In this document: positions 34,692-48,190 of the stretch, one piece after another
How the letters are laid out: each line of letters starts with the position of its first letter
Numbering within the stretch: the stretch's first letter is position 1
NCBI GenBank assembly: GCA_029207755.1
Contig: JARCOQ010000006.1
Location: 19,318,890-19,382,889, forward strand
Direction: 5' to 3'
DNA from: Chamaea fasciata
Lineage: Eukaryota > Chordata > Aves > Passeriformes > Sylviidae
DNA: 64,000 nucleotides
Program-made: the position numbers and the translations under genes
The notes under the pieces: generated by a model
Told to the model about the DNA's origin: nothing
What the model saw: the letters and a program-made list of their open reading frames with translations, nothing else
Database searches by the model: none

Positions 34692-37600
34692 AGAGACCCT
34701 ACAATTTCCTCATAGTAGAAAAAGAAACCAAATGCAATTAAGGTCAACATATAATTTTTGCAGTGAAATTAAAGGATTCAAAAAGGTTATTTTTAAGTGG
34801 TCAAAGCATATTTTGTTTAATGGGCACAGAAAATGAATTATTCTCTTTAATAGTATTTTTGCTCTTACATCAGTTCTCATATTACAGAAACAAAATTATT
34901 TACATTTGGGATAGAAATTTTTGAAGAAGTCACCACAGACTATTATACCAGGGAGTTTCTGCTTACTGAAGAGCAGAAGAATGTACCAGTTTAGACCAAG
35001 ACTCTGTTTAGACTGATATCTTGCCTGCGTCTGGCAAGGAACATCACCGAATTTCCAAACAAATGTGTTTGATGAGGTTAAATAAAACATTACATTTTCC
35101 CAATATATGACATCATCATCTAAATCTAAGGAAAAGAAAAAAGAAAAAATATATTCTTACGATCTTTTTTAACCTTCTGTTGGGGAACAGCAAGAGCGGG
35201 GCAGGGCAGTGCCCTCCCCAGCTGAGTATGGTCCTACAGCCTTCAGGTGGGATGAACATGGCAGGGATGGTAATCCTATTGACAGTTCATTTCACCACAA
35301 AATCTGCAAGGTAACAGGGACAGTTTGAGGTTAATATAGAACAGGATCTGCGGAAGGCAGAGCTAAGCACAGGGCTGAGATAGAGCCCAAGTAAAGAGGC
35401 AATGGGTTTGGGGTGTTTCAGAATTTTATCATTTGTATCCCAAAACCACCTTTTTCTTTCTGATAGTAAAGGTATTCCAGCTAAGTCAAATGCAGGTGTC
35501 TAAATTTGTACTGACAAGTTTTATATGACTTGGTGCACACTATACACTTTTTTTCCTAATTTTTTTGCAAATCATAGTCTTTGTATGATGCAACTGATTT
35601 CAACAGTTAAACTATGCATCAGTCTTTATGTTTCAAATGTGACACCTACTAGTTTACTTTTGTTACTTCATTCCTTATTTTGAAGAAAAAAAAGGAAAAA
35701 TTGTTTTGTATTCAACTTTATTCATGCAACACATGATTTTATACACTTATACATATCACTTTACAGTCGGTTTTTTTGGTCTAAAACATTCTTTTCTATT
35801 TAATTTTTCCCTGTACTGAAGCCACTCAAAGCTTTCACTTTTCATGTTAGCCCTCTCATGATCTTCTCAAGTTATTACTATTTCCTTTCTGAGATTAAGG
35901 GATCAGTATTGGTCTGACAGAGATATAAGGAAAATAAAGAAGTCAGTCATATCTGGCAGTCATTAACTGCCTGTCTACACCAAACTTAGAGGTTTAACAC
36001 TTGTCACCTGAGCACTTATGTCTGTTGTAAAGTAAGGTAGTGCTACATTGCTACCTCAGATATTTTTTCTCTGAAAAAAGAAAATAAACTATAAACCATA
36101 AAAATATCCTATTACTTGTAGACCAGAATATTTTAGATAAATAAAGATTCTTGAATAAGGTGGTTTCAAAGAAAAAAGTTTATTCTTTTTTTTTAGTGTC
36201 CTTTTTTTTTTCTTTCGTTTGAGTTTTTTAACTTGTTTTTCTCATGAAATTTACAGAAAACTTAGTAAAAAACTAATTGCCATACTATTCAGGCAACCCA
36301 ATACCTTGTATTCCCAGGAGGAATGCAGATTTCTTCTCCAATATTTTGATTATGTATTGCACGTGTCTGGTGTCAGTCACCAGAATGTTATCAAAAGCAA
36401 TCGTGAGGTAGGTGAACAAATGTATCCTGGCTATTCTAGCTGCAGCTTGGGAGAGAAAGCAAGACAAATTATTTATCTGTCATTTCACATTTTGCTGTGG
36501 CTACATTATCTGCTCTAAGGCAAGCAACAAAGTCCAAACCTTTACAGAAGAAAAGATGTCTTGCCATCAATCACTGTGACATTTGAGATAACAAAAGCAA
36601 GTGCAGAAATCATAGGGCTTTAATCATTTCCCAGTAGACAAGAGATGTTTTAAAATGCCCACTCACTTAAAGATCCTCAGCTGGTTACAATACTAAGCAC
36701 AAAGCACCCTAATAGTTTCAATTTAAAGAAAAGCCACTAAACTTTAACACTGTGGCAAGCCAAGAACCCATGAAACTCTACTTCTATTCCATAACTGATG
36801 CACATTCTGGTGCCAAATATTGCAGCAGCTGTTGTGACAAAAATACCTTTTTTTGATAGAATTTATTGATAGGGAGGTAAAATGCAAGAGGAAGGATTAT
36901 GATCTAGCAATATTTTTTCTGTTTTGTCCTTTATATCTACACCTCTAAATGACCATGAAAATTTCTAATTAGTTTGTCTTAAATAGAGCTAACTCACTTG
37001 AGGAAAACAATAGTATATTTTCCCAGTATTCGAGGATTCTAATAGCTAGCATTTCCATGAGATGGACTGATGTGATACAGGAGACAGGCTTTGCTCCAAA
37101 AGTTACTGTGAAACTGAATTGATATAAATCCAGAGGAGGCTTTTTTTTCCAGAGCAAAAGGAGTTTTCACATGAAAACTAATCTGAAACTTTAAAATTCC
37201 TGAACTGTAAATATTTATTCCTACACCATATGGAACTGTAGTAGAAGAGAACTCAAATTGAAATGAACTAAATTTTATCAAAATGTATCTTTAACATTTA
37301 TTTTTGTAGATTTGGATGAGTATTGAGACTAAAGAAGACTAAAAGATCAACAGTTTTCATTACTAATGAAAAATATTGTCCCTCTTATGATGAGAGGGAA
37401 GTTTCATTATTATCTCACTTTCAATAGAGCTGCTTCCAATAACTGATTCCTTACTATTTTAAAATATTAAAGGGTAGATAGAAGAAGGTTTGATCATTGT
37501 CCTCTACCACAGAAATTGTTCACATTCTTTCTTTGTCTTATACAAGCAAATGTGAAACCACTTGGATATCAAATTCTCCTTCATAGACAATACATCTACC

Positions 37601-40600
37601 ATTACTTTTCTTATAAAATAATTTAACTACTAGAACGTAAATCTCATCACAGCTTCTGTCACAAACTCTTCAGGGAAGTACTTTTATAGTAGTGTAGGGT
37701 TTTTTTCCAGTATGAGGATTTCAGATATCTGTAATTTCCTTAACACTTTATTTATATAATTTGAATAGAATATACAGATTATAGAAACATATAACAGTTT
37801 GAATTTAAACATCTAAGAAAGTGCTTTTTCTTAAGATTTAAATAACTCATCATGAGTTTTTTTCACAGAAAAATTGGCATTTCATATTTTGTGTAAAGTT
37901 AACCCGATTTCCAAGAATTCTAAGGAACTTTGCCTCATGCTTCACTACACACCTTTGTCTTCATAGTATCAATCTTGCACATGATATGTAATATTTTCTA
38001 GCATAAGTGATGTGATTTAGGAAAACATATGCAAAATAGTCTTTACAAATCAATTATAGAGGAGTATAATACCAATTTTGCAATATTAATAAAGGTCCTA
38101 AGAGACATCTCAGTTAATTTTGCTCCAAATATAGTAAATTTATCCTCATGTATTATACATTGCTTAAATTTATGTAATATAAATAATACATAGTGGCTAA
38201 TAAATTATTTATAAGAAATAAACATAATTTCCTTTTCTTTTTTAGTTTTAAGCCACATTGTTATTCATGTACTTTAGTTATGCCAATTAGCAATGCTTGC
38301 TAAGTGTAATAATATGTGCAAAATGCAAAAATTATTTCAAGCAATCTTTAAGATCTGTCAGACATATTCCAAACCACAATAATGTTTTATTTAATAAAAA
38401 CAATTATGTATTTCTAAGTTTTTCAAGCTCTATGTTCTCAGATTCTGTGTTCACCTCTAGTGTCTTTACATTCCTATTAGGGTAAATATATACATACACA
38501 CATGCATATACATATATACAGATTCAACCAATTAAAAAAACCCCTCATCTCAATATGATGAAATGGAGGAGATAGTTAGGAAAGTATTTTAAATTATCTT
38601 TGATAAAGAATTTTGTTCTAAGCTCCTATCAGAGCAGTGAATACAGTACTCCTGCATGGATGAATGTCCTGAAAAATTTTTTGTTCTGGTTTAAATACCA
38701 GTGAGTAACTTTTAAATGGTATATTGTTAAGTTGGGCTTCTGCCTGTGTAGAAAAATAGGGTGTCTAGAAGAGTTTGTACATGTTAAGACTTTTGTACAA
38801 AAAGGCTTGAAATGTTATCCATACATGCATATTTGCTCTACTTCTGCTTCTTCTCTAGATTTATTGAAACTCCATGACTGTATCTAGTATTTGGACTGAT
38901 TATCATCATGAATTCTATATAGAAAAAAATAATAGTGAATATTTTATTTATAGATTAAATTTACAGTAGAAAAATTAAGGTTATAAACAGTTCTTTGAGC
39001 AAGTGACTGAGATAGGTAGCATGAAAAATAATTGGTGTACATTTAAAATTACCAATGACTTTCATCACTTTACCCTCATATTTGGTTTGAGTTTTCTGCA
39101 GACCCTGCTGGGGAATTTCAAGTTCATAGACAAGTCTTAATTTTTCTGATACTCCCAGGTGTATCTTCATCATTTTTCAATATGGCATTCACATTGAGCA
39201 TGCAGAAAATTAACAGAAAGGGGGGTAAAACAAAAATGATCATAACATTAAGAAAACAAGTTTCTCCATAAAAGAGTGAGAATATTTGAGGAGGCATAAT
39301 ACCTGCCTTTATGATAAGGTTTCTAATAAAAAAAAGAAAACTTGATTAGTTATGCAATAGAAATTTCATGAGAAATACATGCCCCATCTTGTCATATTAT
39401 TCATTAAAAATGATGGCTCAACATGTCCTTTAGAAGGATCAAAAAATTCCCTACTTACACATGCAGATTTTTTACTGTTATACCAAATCATTTCATTTGC
39501 CCCACACCAGATGTTGTTTAGCTTGCTATTATTAGACCTAACACTGTCAAGCTTAAATCATTTAAAATCACCAGCTTAACATTCTTTTTAGTAACAGGGA
39601 AGAAAAAAAATAACCACAAAAAAAACAACCAAACACAGATGTTCAATACAGGTCCCATTTGCCCTCAGCCTATTTTTGCCTACAGCCTCCTTTTGCATGT
39701 CTTCCTTAAAAAGAACAAAAATATGATCTGAACATCAGTCTTCATTGACATCAGCTGGTTTTTAGTTTAACCTCATTACAGTAGTAGTTCAAAAGGTGCT
39801 TCCTTCTCCAGTCTGCAATGTGACAACTGGAAAAGCTGTATTATGTTCTCCAAATCTAGACCTATAAATCTTACGCTTTTGAATTCCAACAAGATTTCTT
39901 TCAGCACTGTAAGACAGTTACAGTATAACTCACAAGACTGAAATGCTAATGCATGCAATATATATGCAGGAAACAACTGGGGTAGCTAGCTCCACTGTCA
40001 TGAGTTATGTTTCACAGAACAGCAAGGGAAAAGGACATTGTTGTTAGAGGTAATGTGATGTGGCATGGAATAAGAAACGTGTTAGAGGATTAAGTCTAAT
40101 TTTAACTGCTATTTGAAGCCTGGCTGTGACAGCCATCAGTCTTAAAAATCTGAGAAAGATTTTTTTTTTAATTATTTATAATGATAGTGATGTAGTGGTA
40201 GATATATCTGATTGACAACTTTTTATTTAAACTTTTTTTGAAAGTAGGAAAGGTGTCTTTTTCTGTTTTAATGGCAGTAATTGTAGAAATAGAGCTGTAG
40301 TTTTTCTCAGAAAATGTTAGAAATAGAGCACTTGAAAAAGCTGAATGTGTAAAAGAGTGAAATTATTCTTATAGCATTTGGGGTAAATTGCAAGGCACAT
40401 TGTGTCTGGAATTATACATATATGAGAGAAGACGGTGCGAGGAGACTTTTGGGTTGTTAAGGTGTGCAGACAGGTTATGCCCATGTTCTGAAGATAGGTG
40501 ACAGAATGGAACCTAAGAAATTACTGAACATGGGATGAGGTATTTCTGGACAAAACAAATGAGAGTGAGAAGCTCAAAAAACCAGTTTTCAATACAAGGA

Positions 40601-40989
40601 TAATACCATGAGGGTGAGGCATGGCTGGATTACTGAGATTACAGTTGACCAAATATTACAGATAATTAGAGAAGCTCATTTTCAATTCCCACAGCACCCA
40701 AGTAAATATATAAAGAAAAAACATCTATATATGAAATGTGTAAGTTATCAGAACTTTATCAGAAACAGCAGATTTGGTTACAGAAGAAACAAGACTGTAA
40801 CCAATAGGAAGAAAGTATTATGTTTTGTGTTTTATTATCTGGGACAAGATAAGGACAAAGAAACAGAGAGACAGTGGTAAATGGGAAGGAGATGGGAAAA
40901 TGGAGATGAGTTGGGGTTAAAAGGGTCTGTTTGAATGTTGGGTTAAGTTTGATGGTAGTCAGTACACTTGCATGACTGAGCCCTACACT
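34688..40989. other. AT-rich non-coding DNA, no gene assigned
   Basis: No dispersed repeat recognised. Two exon-like segments stand out: a local GC peak at about 35190-35420, and 36257-36407 with a good polypyrimidine acceptor and a GAG|GTAGGT donor-like site. Both are in findings and neither is claimed as a gene. A TA/CA microsatellite lies at 38485-38520. Confidence 0.5.
38485..38520. repeat. ATAC / ATAT microsatellite
   Basis: Imperfect alternating purine-pyrimidine repeat of ATAC, ACAC and ATAT units over about 36 bp. Confidence 0.75.
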
Positions 40990-41410
40990 CGATCACTGCA
41001 AACTTTCCTACCTCATATTGAGGTCTATTCCTAAAAGGGGTGTGTATATGTGTACATGTGTACAACCACCAGCAGACTACAGACTAGCTAAACAGAAGAA
41101 ACAAGTTGATTCTGTCCTGCAGCTCATGTGAATGCTGATTCTGCATGTATGGATGTTGATAAAGGCATCGTTCTCTGTCCATGCTGGTCTGTGTGGCTGC
41201 TGTTGGTCTGTGATGTCTATCTGCATATGTTAATTTGTGCTTGGCCTCGTTGCTAACCAGACCTAGAGACTGGTGACTACAGCAGCTATGTCTCTGTGAT
41301 TGAGGCTAGATAAACACTTCCTGGTGTAAGCCCTCCTAAGTCTGCTGCGGGTTTCAGGAATAAAACTTCCCTGAAACCCAAAGATTGCCAGCTGTGACTT
41401 CCCTTAGAAA
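40990..41410 (+). mobile_element. Possible decayed retroviral LTR
   Basis: A GC-richer segment has a TATA-like GTGTAAGCCC at about 41324 followed about 30 bp later by a perfect AATAAA (41359-41364) and then a CCCTGAAACCCAAAGATTGC block, an arrangement typical of the U3/R/U5 end of short retroviral LTRs. I found no target-site duplication and no clear TG start, so the limits are guesses. Confidence 0.25.
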
Positions 41411-44400
41411 CTGTGATTTTTTTGGTTTTGTTTTGTTTATAATTATGAAAAGGTCCAGAGTAGTGTCTTCTCATTCCTTGAAAACTGAAGCCCAGTGTCA
41501 CCTTAAAGAGGAAATGCCTAATGTCAAGTGGATGTAAAAAGGATTTTTCCTATTTTTTTTCAGTAGCTTCTCCACCTAATGTCACATGGAAGATTTCTAA
41601 GTTTCAATGACTGTCTTTGCAAAAAAATGAAGTTCTGTATGTTTCTTTCTTAAGTCATCTTCTGACAAGTAAAAGTTGATAGATTGCTCAAGCTATCCTA
41701 CCACATTAATCAAATTATCAGTTTAAAGGAAATTAGGCTTTCATGTGAGAAATCCTCAGTTACTTCACTTTTCCTGTCAAGTAAAGTACAAAAATATTGT
41801 GTTGGAGTCATATTTACTAGTTTTAAATATTGCTATTTCATCTCAATAGCTAAGCAATGCCTACCTTGCGCTCTCTATTGGCAATCTTGTGTGTGAGTAG
41901 CATAAAAATAAAATGAAAAAAATCAAAATCTTTTAAAAATACAACTGAATACAATTATAAGTAATATCATCTTTAAATAAAGTATTTTAAAGTTCCCTCC
42001 AATATCGTGAAACCAGGGAATTACAGGGAAAGGCTCTTAGCTGGAGAAGTCCTTATAAAGTCTGTTCAATGAGCCAGGCTCATCCAGCACAGCTGGAAAA
42101 AGATGCACCATGCAAGGTTTCATTGACGTGGAGAAAGCTGTTAGGAATATATTTTTTTTAAGATTTCATGTACATGTATTTTTGTTTTCTCCTTTTGCAA
42201 ATGGATTTGTACACATTCTGCTTATTTAGAACATACTCTATAGCACTAAACACAAGAACATGTCTTTTGAATGTCATTGGAGAAACTAAATTGAGCTGGC
42301 ATATGATCACTTGCATGCTCAGTTGTCTTTCAGAATCAGTATTCACAATAATCTAAGAATGGGAACTGTGAAAATTTATACTTTGACATTTTATTTTAAT
42401 TTTTTTTTTATGTTTAAGAGTGGATTAGAATCACTAGAATTAGATGAGGGCCTGCTTTTCATGGAATTTTTAAACAGCTTTTTTTTTTTTATTTAGTCCA
42501 TATGGATCTAAAGCACCTGCTAGAATTGTTTGATAAAAGTCAAAATACATATTCTTTCTATATATATACAGTTAGACAACAGACTTAATATGAACAGTAG
42601 GTAATGATGAAGACAGGTCTGTGTTGTATTTGTCTCATGACACAAATGAGCAACGTCTTGCTGGAGACGTCAAAGTCTAATATTTGGAGTGGTTTTGGCA
42701 AACATAGTTGCATTTTGGCATTTCACATCCTGGATAAATGCTATTGCATTAACCTGTTTAATTAACAGTTTTAATGCTGGATTAACTGTCATTAACAGTT
42801 TTGAATATAGTCGCTACATTTTATGAAGGAAACTCCTCACATATTGAGCACAGGGAACCAGTGTGTGTTTGTACATTCCATCTGGAAATAGCATGTATTT
42901 GAACCAAGAAAGGAAGGCACTTTGGATATAAGGAAAAGATCCTTAAGCCTCTTAATGGACCTAAGGGTCTGTTAAGACTCATCCTATTCCCCGTGTCCGT
43001 TGATTTATTTATGTATTTAAGAAGGCTGAGTCTGTGATTCCTGTATTTTAAAAGCTGAAATTGAGGGTACCCATTAAGGAAGATATTTTTAAAAGAATCA
43101 AAGTATAAAGGTGGATCACAAATACTTAGCACTCCAGTGTAGACATAGGCTGTTGATCAACGATGTTTAAACCGAAGTACCTAAAATTCATGAACTATAC
43201 ATAAAATACCTTTTGTGAAAAGTCTAGAAGAATAATAATATGACAGGATGAAAAGGGAAGGTAAACACATTAGGAAGAAGTCTCAAAAACTACCTCCTGC
43301 TAGCTGTCAATCACAACCATCACAAATTGTGAGACAGAACACACTGCAATAAAAATTCATTCAGAGTTCAGTTTTCTTTTAAAAAACTCTAATCCACTCA
43401 GGCATCTACACTACAGACCATAGTCTACATAAAAGAATTATGAGGATGAAAGACAAAATTTGGGAGAAGGATGAAATAAATTGTGTGTTTCTCAGAGGTT
43501 ATGCCTGAAATAAGTCTTCTTTTACAAGTTTTTTGTTGCCACTCAACAGTTCTAACTGTAACTAGCCCTCTTATTCTTCTCAGTGTGCCCTTTGGTATCT
43601 TTGTGTCTCCATTCCAGTTACACATGCAAGTTTCTTTTTCTTCCTCTCTCTTTGTCATCTTTTTCATGCAAGTCGGTGCTCACAGAAGCTTCAGAAATAG
43701 CCATCCTCCCCAGCCCGTTCAGGATGGGAGCATGTACAAAGGAGATGGAGGGAGATTACTGTGACCTCAGTACGGCTTCTTCACTTAAGAGACTCAGAGG
43801 AGAAAGAACAAGTGGGAAACAGGATGTATCTGAGATAGGGAGTCTCTCTTTTACTTCCCTATCATATTGGAAAATTTGCCAAAAAAGATTTTTTCAAAAA
43901 TGGTAGCACTGCCAGGGTCCCTTAATGGAGTGAAGATTTAGAAACCTTCAGAGTCTGAAGCTGATATTTTATTCATGTTAATCAGAAACAGAGTACTTTG
44001 TTATTGTATTTATAAAATCAGGATAAATTGAAGTGCTATGTCTTTCATGGTGCCTTGAAATGAAATATCCATGCTTGGGAAACAAAGATGATGATGCCCA
44101 TAAAAGAATAAATGTTTTTGGGGGAGATGTAACCTAAGTGCGGCACAAAGCAAAGAAAAGAAAATGAATTGCAGAAAGCCTTTGGTCATCTGTGTGGGTG
44201 TACAGCATTAGCTGTCTGTTTTTACAGCAATCATTGAAAATTTTAGAAGCAGTAAGTCAAGTAAACTACCTAGAGGCAACTCTAGTGTCTCATAAATCCT
44301 AAAGAACCTGAAAGACCATTATTATTTCTAAGGTGCTTCAGACTCTTGGGTTTGTTTGGGGTTTTTTTGTAGAGAAGCTGAAACATTTTGAGTCTGTATT

Positions 44401-46018
44401 TCTGTTGTTGCCTGTATCTTTCATGTTTTCAAAAGATAGATGCTATTTTATAGTACTTTTTTTTTTTTTCTGTGGAAGGTAAAAGCCTGGTGTTGGTGGT
44501 CTAGCTTAATATAACTATTTCTTCTAAAACAGCCTTTCTGTATGACCACATTATGGACTTAGACTAATTGCATTTCAATTTCCTATTGATAAAATGGGCA
44601 AAATATTGCATGCGGTTTTTCTTTCCCTCGCTCTTTTGTCTATTAAGAATAAAAATTTTTACATCATCGTATTTTATACCTACCTTAATGGCAAATTGAA
44701 ACATTAGTTTCAATTTTAATTTTTATGATAAAAACAGTAAGAAAATAGGTTTTTCATGACATGATTCTTGTTCCAGAGAATTCAACTGGCATACAGCTAT
44801 TTTTTCAAGTAAGAAAAGATTTAAACTTCTGTAGGTCTCATTTCAATGCAAAACTTTATGTTTGTTTGCCTGGTCCTGTTGAAAAGTTTCATTTGTTGCA
44901 ATTACACAACTTTTCAGATAAAATTGCGAAGCAAGAAATGCTTTTTTCATCTTGAGAGACCTTTTGTGACAAACCTCAGGAGAAAGCTCGTAACTACAAG
45001 TATTGTATTCATCTGACGGGTAGAAGGAGGGCAGACAATTGAAGGTGAAGTCACTGAAATTTTTAGCACAAACATATGAATTAAATATTAAAAGGACAAG
45101 AATTGCTAGAAGAGGCTTGTGAAGAAAAAGAACCTAATTTTGCTTCTTCATTAAGTTACAAGTATAAAAACTTCAAAGATTTCATATTGGGTTTTGTAGC
45201 TAGATACATTATCTTAAATTCTGCATCTGTTGTTTAAAACTTGACTTTTTTTTCCTGTATACATTATATGCTTTTGCATTTTTCAGTGTTATTTTCTAGG
45301 GACTTGGACTTACTGCACAAAATTTACAGTCTACTCTAGCTCATTATAAACAGGGGACCACATTGCTGAATTACCTTATTTGAAGCTGGGCCAAGCTCAT
45401 ATAAATGATTTGCAAAACCAATTAAAACTTTTATCAAACACTTGATATTTTTTTCTCCTGTTATACTTCAGTATATCCCCACACATAATGTATCTTTGTG
45501 GGCAAGTAAGACTGTAAGACATACAGGTAATTTATCTCATTTACTCCACCATGTCTAGCACTACCAGAGACAGTTTCTGCTGGGTTCAATTACTCCTTAT
45601 CATCTCTGACTGCTTTAATTTCTTACATTGCTGTAATTATGGAAAATTCCAACATTTGTTCACTGAAATAATCAACATTTTGAGACAAATCCTTTTCCTT
45701 TCTATTTTCTAGTGTAACTGAAGGTTATACAAGTCATGCAATGTCTGTTGAGGGTATCTCCAGTCTGATCACTTTTGCTGCCATGCCAGTATCACCTAAG
45801 AGAGATTTGGGCTTGATGAGAACTAAAACTACTTCCCCAGAATGTACAAAGGTATGTTTCAGTTAAAATTAATTTTCTGTCATGTATACCAGTTTGTTAT
45901 ATCACTTTTTTCTCCATATCAAGTCTCTGCTAAATCAGGGACTTCTGCAACACAGTCTGTGTTTTAGCATCCCTTTTTACTTTTCTAGAATCCTGTCACA
46001 TCAGCTCTGATCCTTTTC
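41411..46018. other. AT-rich non-coding DNA, no gene assigned
   Basis: No dispersed repeat. Two exon-like segments (43673-43902 and 45713-45851) are discussed in findings. A short duplicated motif with TTAACAGTTTT lies at 42762-42803. Confidence 0.5.
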
Positions 46019-46225
46019 TCAGGAAAGGCAGGCATATTTGCTCAAGGAGGGAATGAGCCCCTTCAGTGGTTGACCTGCAATGACCTCAGCCATGTCATGG
46101 CCGGCTTCAGCCATGCAATGCTGACCAGACTCTGTGTAGGCCAACCACCATCGCATCTGCATGGTGGCTGTTGTGTGGCAGAAGTTCAGACCCCCAGCCA
46201 AAGAGGCTTAATGTGGACATATTTG
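46019..46225. other. GC-richer patch beside a CR1, unassigned
   Basis: About 180 bp of higher GC with near-repeats of CAGCCATG and GCCATGCAATG. It is open on the minus strand for 60 codons. I do not recognise it. Confidence 0.45.
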
Positions 46226-46665
46226 ACACCTTAAAGACAATCTAGTTCTAAAATCCCTGCATTGGACAGGAGCATCTTCCATTAGACCAGAGCCCAATTC
46301 AACTTGGCCTTAAATCCTCCCAGGGACAGGACAACCACAACTTCTCTGGACAACCTGTTCCAAAGCCTAAACCTAAACCTCTTTGAGTTCAAAGTAATTC
46401 CCACTTGTCCTACATGCTCTTGTAAATAGTTTCTCTTCAACTTTCTTGTAGACTCCTTTCAGGTATTGGAATTCCACGATTAGGACACCAAGAAACTTTT
46501 TCGTTTCCAACCTGAACATACCCAATTCTATCAACCTTTCCTCATAGGAAAAGTACTATGTCCCTCTAATCAGCTTGGCGGTTTCCTCTGGACTTGCTCC
46601 AACAGGTCAATGTCCTTCCTGTTTTGGGTACCACAGACCTGGATACAGCACTGCAGAGGATTTGC
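46226..46665 (-). mobile_element. CR1 LINE 3' fragment, old minus-strand copy
   Basis: Reverse-complement CR1 blocks appear in order: ACCTTAAAGACAATCTAGTTC, CCCAGGGACAGGACAACCAC, TCTCTGGACAACCTGTTCC, GTAATTCCCACTTGTCCTAC, AACTTTCTTGTAGACTCC and GGACTTGCTCCAACAGGTC. The order and spacing fit the CR1-F type 3' region known from chicken, as far as I remember it. The very 3' terminal repeat is lost and no open frame survives. Confidence 0.88.
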
Positions 46666-47073
46666 AGTCAGGGAGGGTTTATCCACCTTAAATTGGGATG
46701 ACTCCCAAGGTGACTTCTTGAGTTTGAGAGCCGTCACCTCTTTGCATTAGAAATTATATTTTCTGGGTTACCCTTTCTAAAATGTTGAGGGGACTTGTGT
46801 CAGTTTTGTAGAACCAATTCCATATGACATCACAAATCAATATTCAAATGGATAATTGGTTTATTTGGTTTAACTGGTTTATAAAATAGTTCTCATTTGA
46901 ATGTATAGTTTATCTCAGTTTTATAAGTCTCTGAGAAACCATCCTCTGTGGATTATATTATCTTGTGAACTATATGACCTCAGCCTTATAATTTTTCCAC
47001 ATAAATTTTTCTTGTTAGAAGCATTTACTGAGAGCTGCTTCAGTGACATCCTTTCTCACTTTTCCTCCAATTT
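46666..47073. other. Spacer between two CR1 elements
   Basis: About 400 bp, AT-rich, with repeated GGTTTATTTGGTTT-like words near 46855-46885. Nothing assigned. Confidence 0.6.
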
Positions 47074-47496
47074 TCATAGAATCATAGACTACTCTGAGTT
47101 GGAAGGGACCTACTAGAGTCTGAAAATTTCTCCTGGTCCTAAACAGGGCAGCCCCAAGTCACACTTTATGCCTGGGACTTTTGTCCAAATGCTTCTTGAG
47201 CTCTTTCAGGCTTGGTGCTGTGACAACTTCCCTGGAGAGCCTGTTCCAGTGCCCAGCCACCCTCTTGGTGAAGAATCTTTATTATCCAACTTAAATCTCC
47301 CCTGACACAGCTTCATACCATTCCATTGGGTGCTGTCACTGGTCACCAAAGAGATCAGTGCCTGCCCCTCTGCTTGCCCTCATAAGAAAATTGAAGCCTG
47401 CAGCGAGGTCTTGCCTCAGTCTCCTCGAGGGTGAACCGACCAAGCGAACTCAGCCACTCCTCATAGGGCTTCCCCTCTAGACTCTTCTTTGTCTTC
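47074..47496 (-). mobile_element. CR1 LINE, 3' half, interrupted by a solo LTR
   Basis: The 3' end (TCATAGAATCATAGACTA) starts at 47074. Reverse CR1 blocks follow: GGAGAGCCTGTTCCAGTGCC, ACCAAAGAGATCAGTGCCTG and CCACTCCTCATAGGGCTTCC. The element stops at 47496 inside the block that in the related 26.4-kb copy reads CTTCACTATCTTCATAGCC, and resumes at 48047 in register. Confidence 0.93.
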
Positions 47497-48046
47497 TGTC
47501 CTGGGTTGTAGTATAGGATGTGCACAAAGTATTCTATCACCATCTTCATGAACTGTTGAATCCAGGTGGGGCAGTGTTTTCCCAGACTCCCTCCCTCTGG
47601 GCCATTATCTTCTGTTAATGGCCCATCAAATGCCTTGCCCATGACTCAGAGATAACTCCCTCCGGGAGTTAATCTCTGTTTAATGGGCCATCAAGGACCC
47701 CCTGCATGACTCATCATCCCACTGTGAGATGCTCCACCCAGGGGGAGGAACCAAGCATTCTCACCTGGGTATAATCTGGGGTTTGGGACAGTACAAGGGG
47801 CCCTTACCCACTGGGTTCCCAGTGGACCAGAGCTACCAGACCTTTCTACAGGATCACTGCTTCAGGAAGACCATCTCATCTGGACTGCTTCTATCACTCT
47901 TCTCAGGTTGTATTCTGACTCTGTCAGTGGTCTTTTGTATGTATTATTGCATCTATTTTATTTTACTTTCTTTCCTTTCTTCCTATTAAATTGTATCTCT
48001 GACTTGGAGCCTCTCATTTGTTTTGCTTTCAAACCACTATATCTTC
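47492..48046 (+). mobile_element. Solo LTR, ERVL-like, nested in a CR1, with TSD
   Basis: The LTR body is 47497-48041 (545 bp), flanked by TCTTC at 47492-47496 and 48042-48046. Removing it and one TCTTC restores a continuous CR1. It begins TGTCCTGGGTTG and carries the CTTCATGAACTGTTGAATCC, CAGGTGGGGCAGTGTTTT and AATGGGCCATCAAGGAC blocks that I associate with songbird ERVL-type LTRs. A TATA-like TATAATC lies at about 47770 and an ATTAAA poly-A signal at 47985-47990, in the expected order for plus orientation. The 3' terminus reads ACTATA rather than the usual CA, so it is mutated or the boundary is atypical. No internal retroviral sequence remains. Confidence 0.93.
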
Positions 48047-48190
48047 ACAGCTTTTAGGTGCTCTCTAGTAGTTTCATGTCTTTTTTATAATGCATTACCA
48101 AAACTGCACACAATATTCATGGTGAGGCTGCATCAGTGCAAAGCAGTGTGAAACAATCACCTCCCTAGACCAGCTGGTCATTCATGAATA
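48047..48190 (-). mobile_element. CR1 LINE, 5' remainder beyond the LTR
   Basis: Continuation of the 47074 element: GTGCTCTCTAGTAGTTTCAT, AAAACTGCACACAATATTCA, GGTGAGGCTGCATCAGTGC and CCTAGACCAGCTGG blocks in register with the part left of the LTR. CR1 similarity is lost near 48190. Confidence 0.9.

Noticed and set aside
34406..34750. 114-codon minus-strand Lys-rich frame
   Set aside because: It is translated poly-A and CCAAAA repeats. The same holds for the Phe-rich frames at 29640-29925 and 61464-61670.
42592..42620. 29-bp microexon-like segment between TATATACAG and GTAATG
   Set aside because: It fits the phase of neighbouring exon-like segments, but at this length acceptor and donor pairs occur by chance, and a longer segment at 43673-43902 fits equally well.
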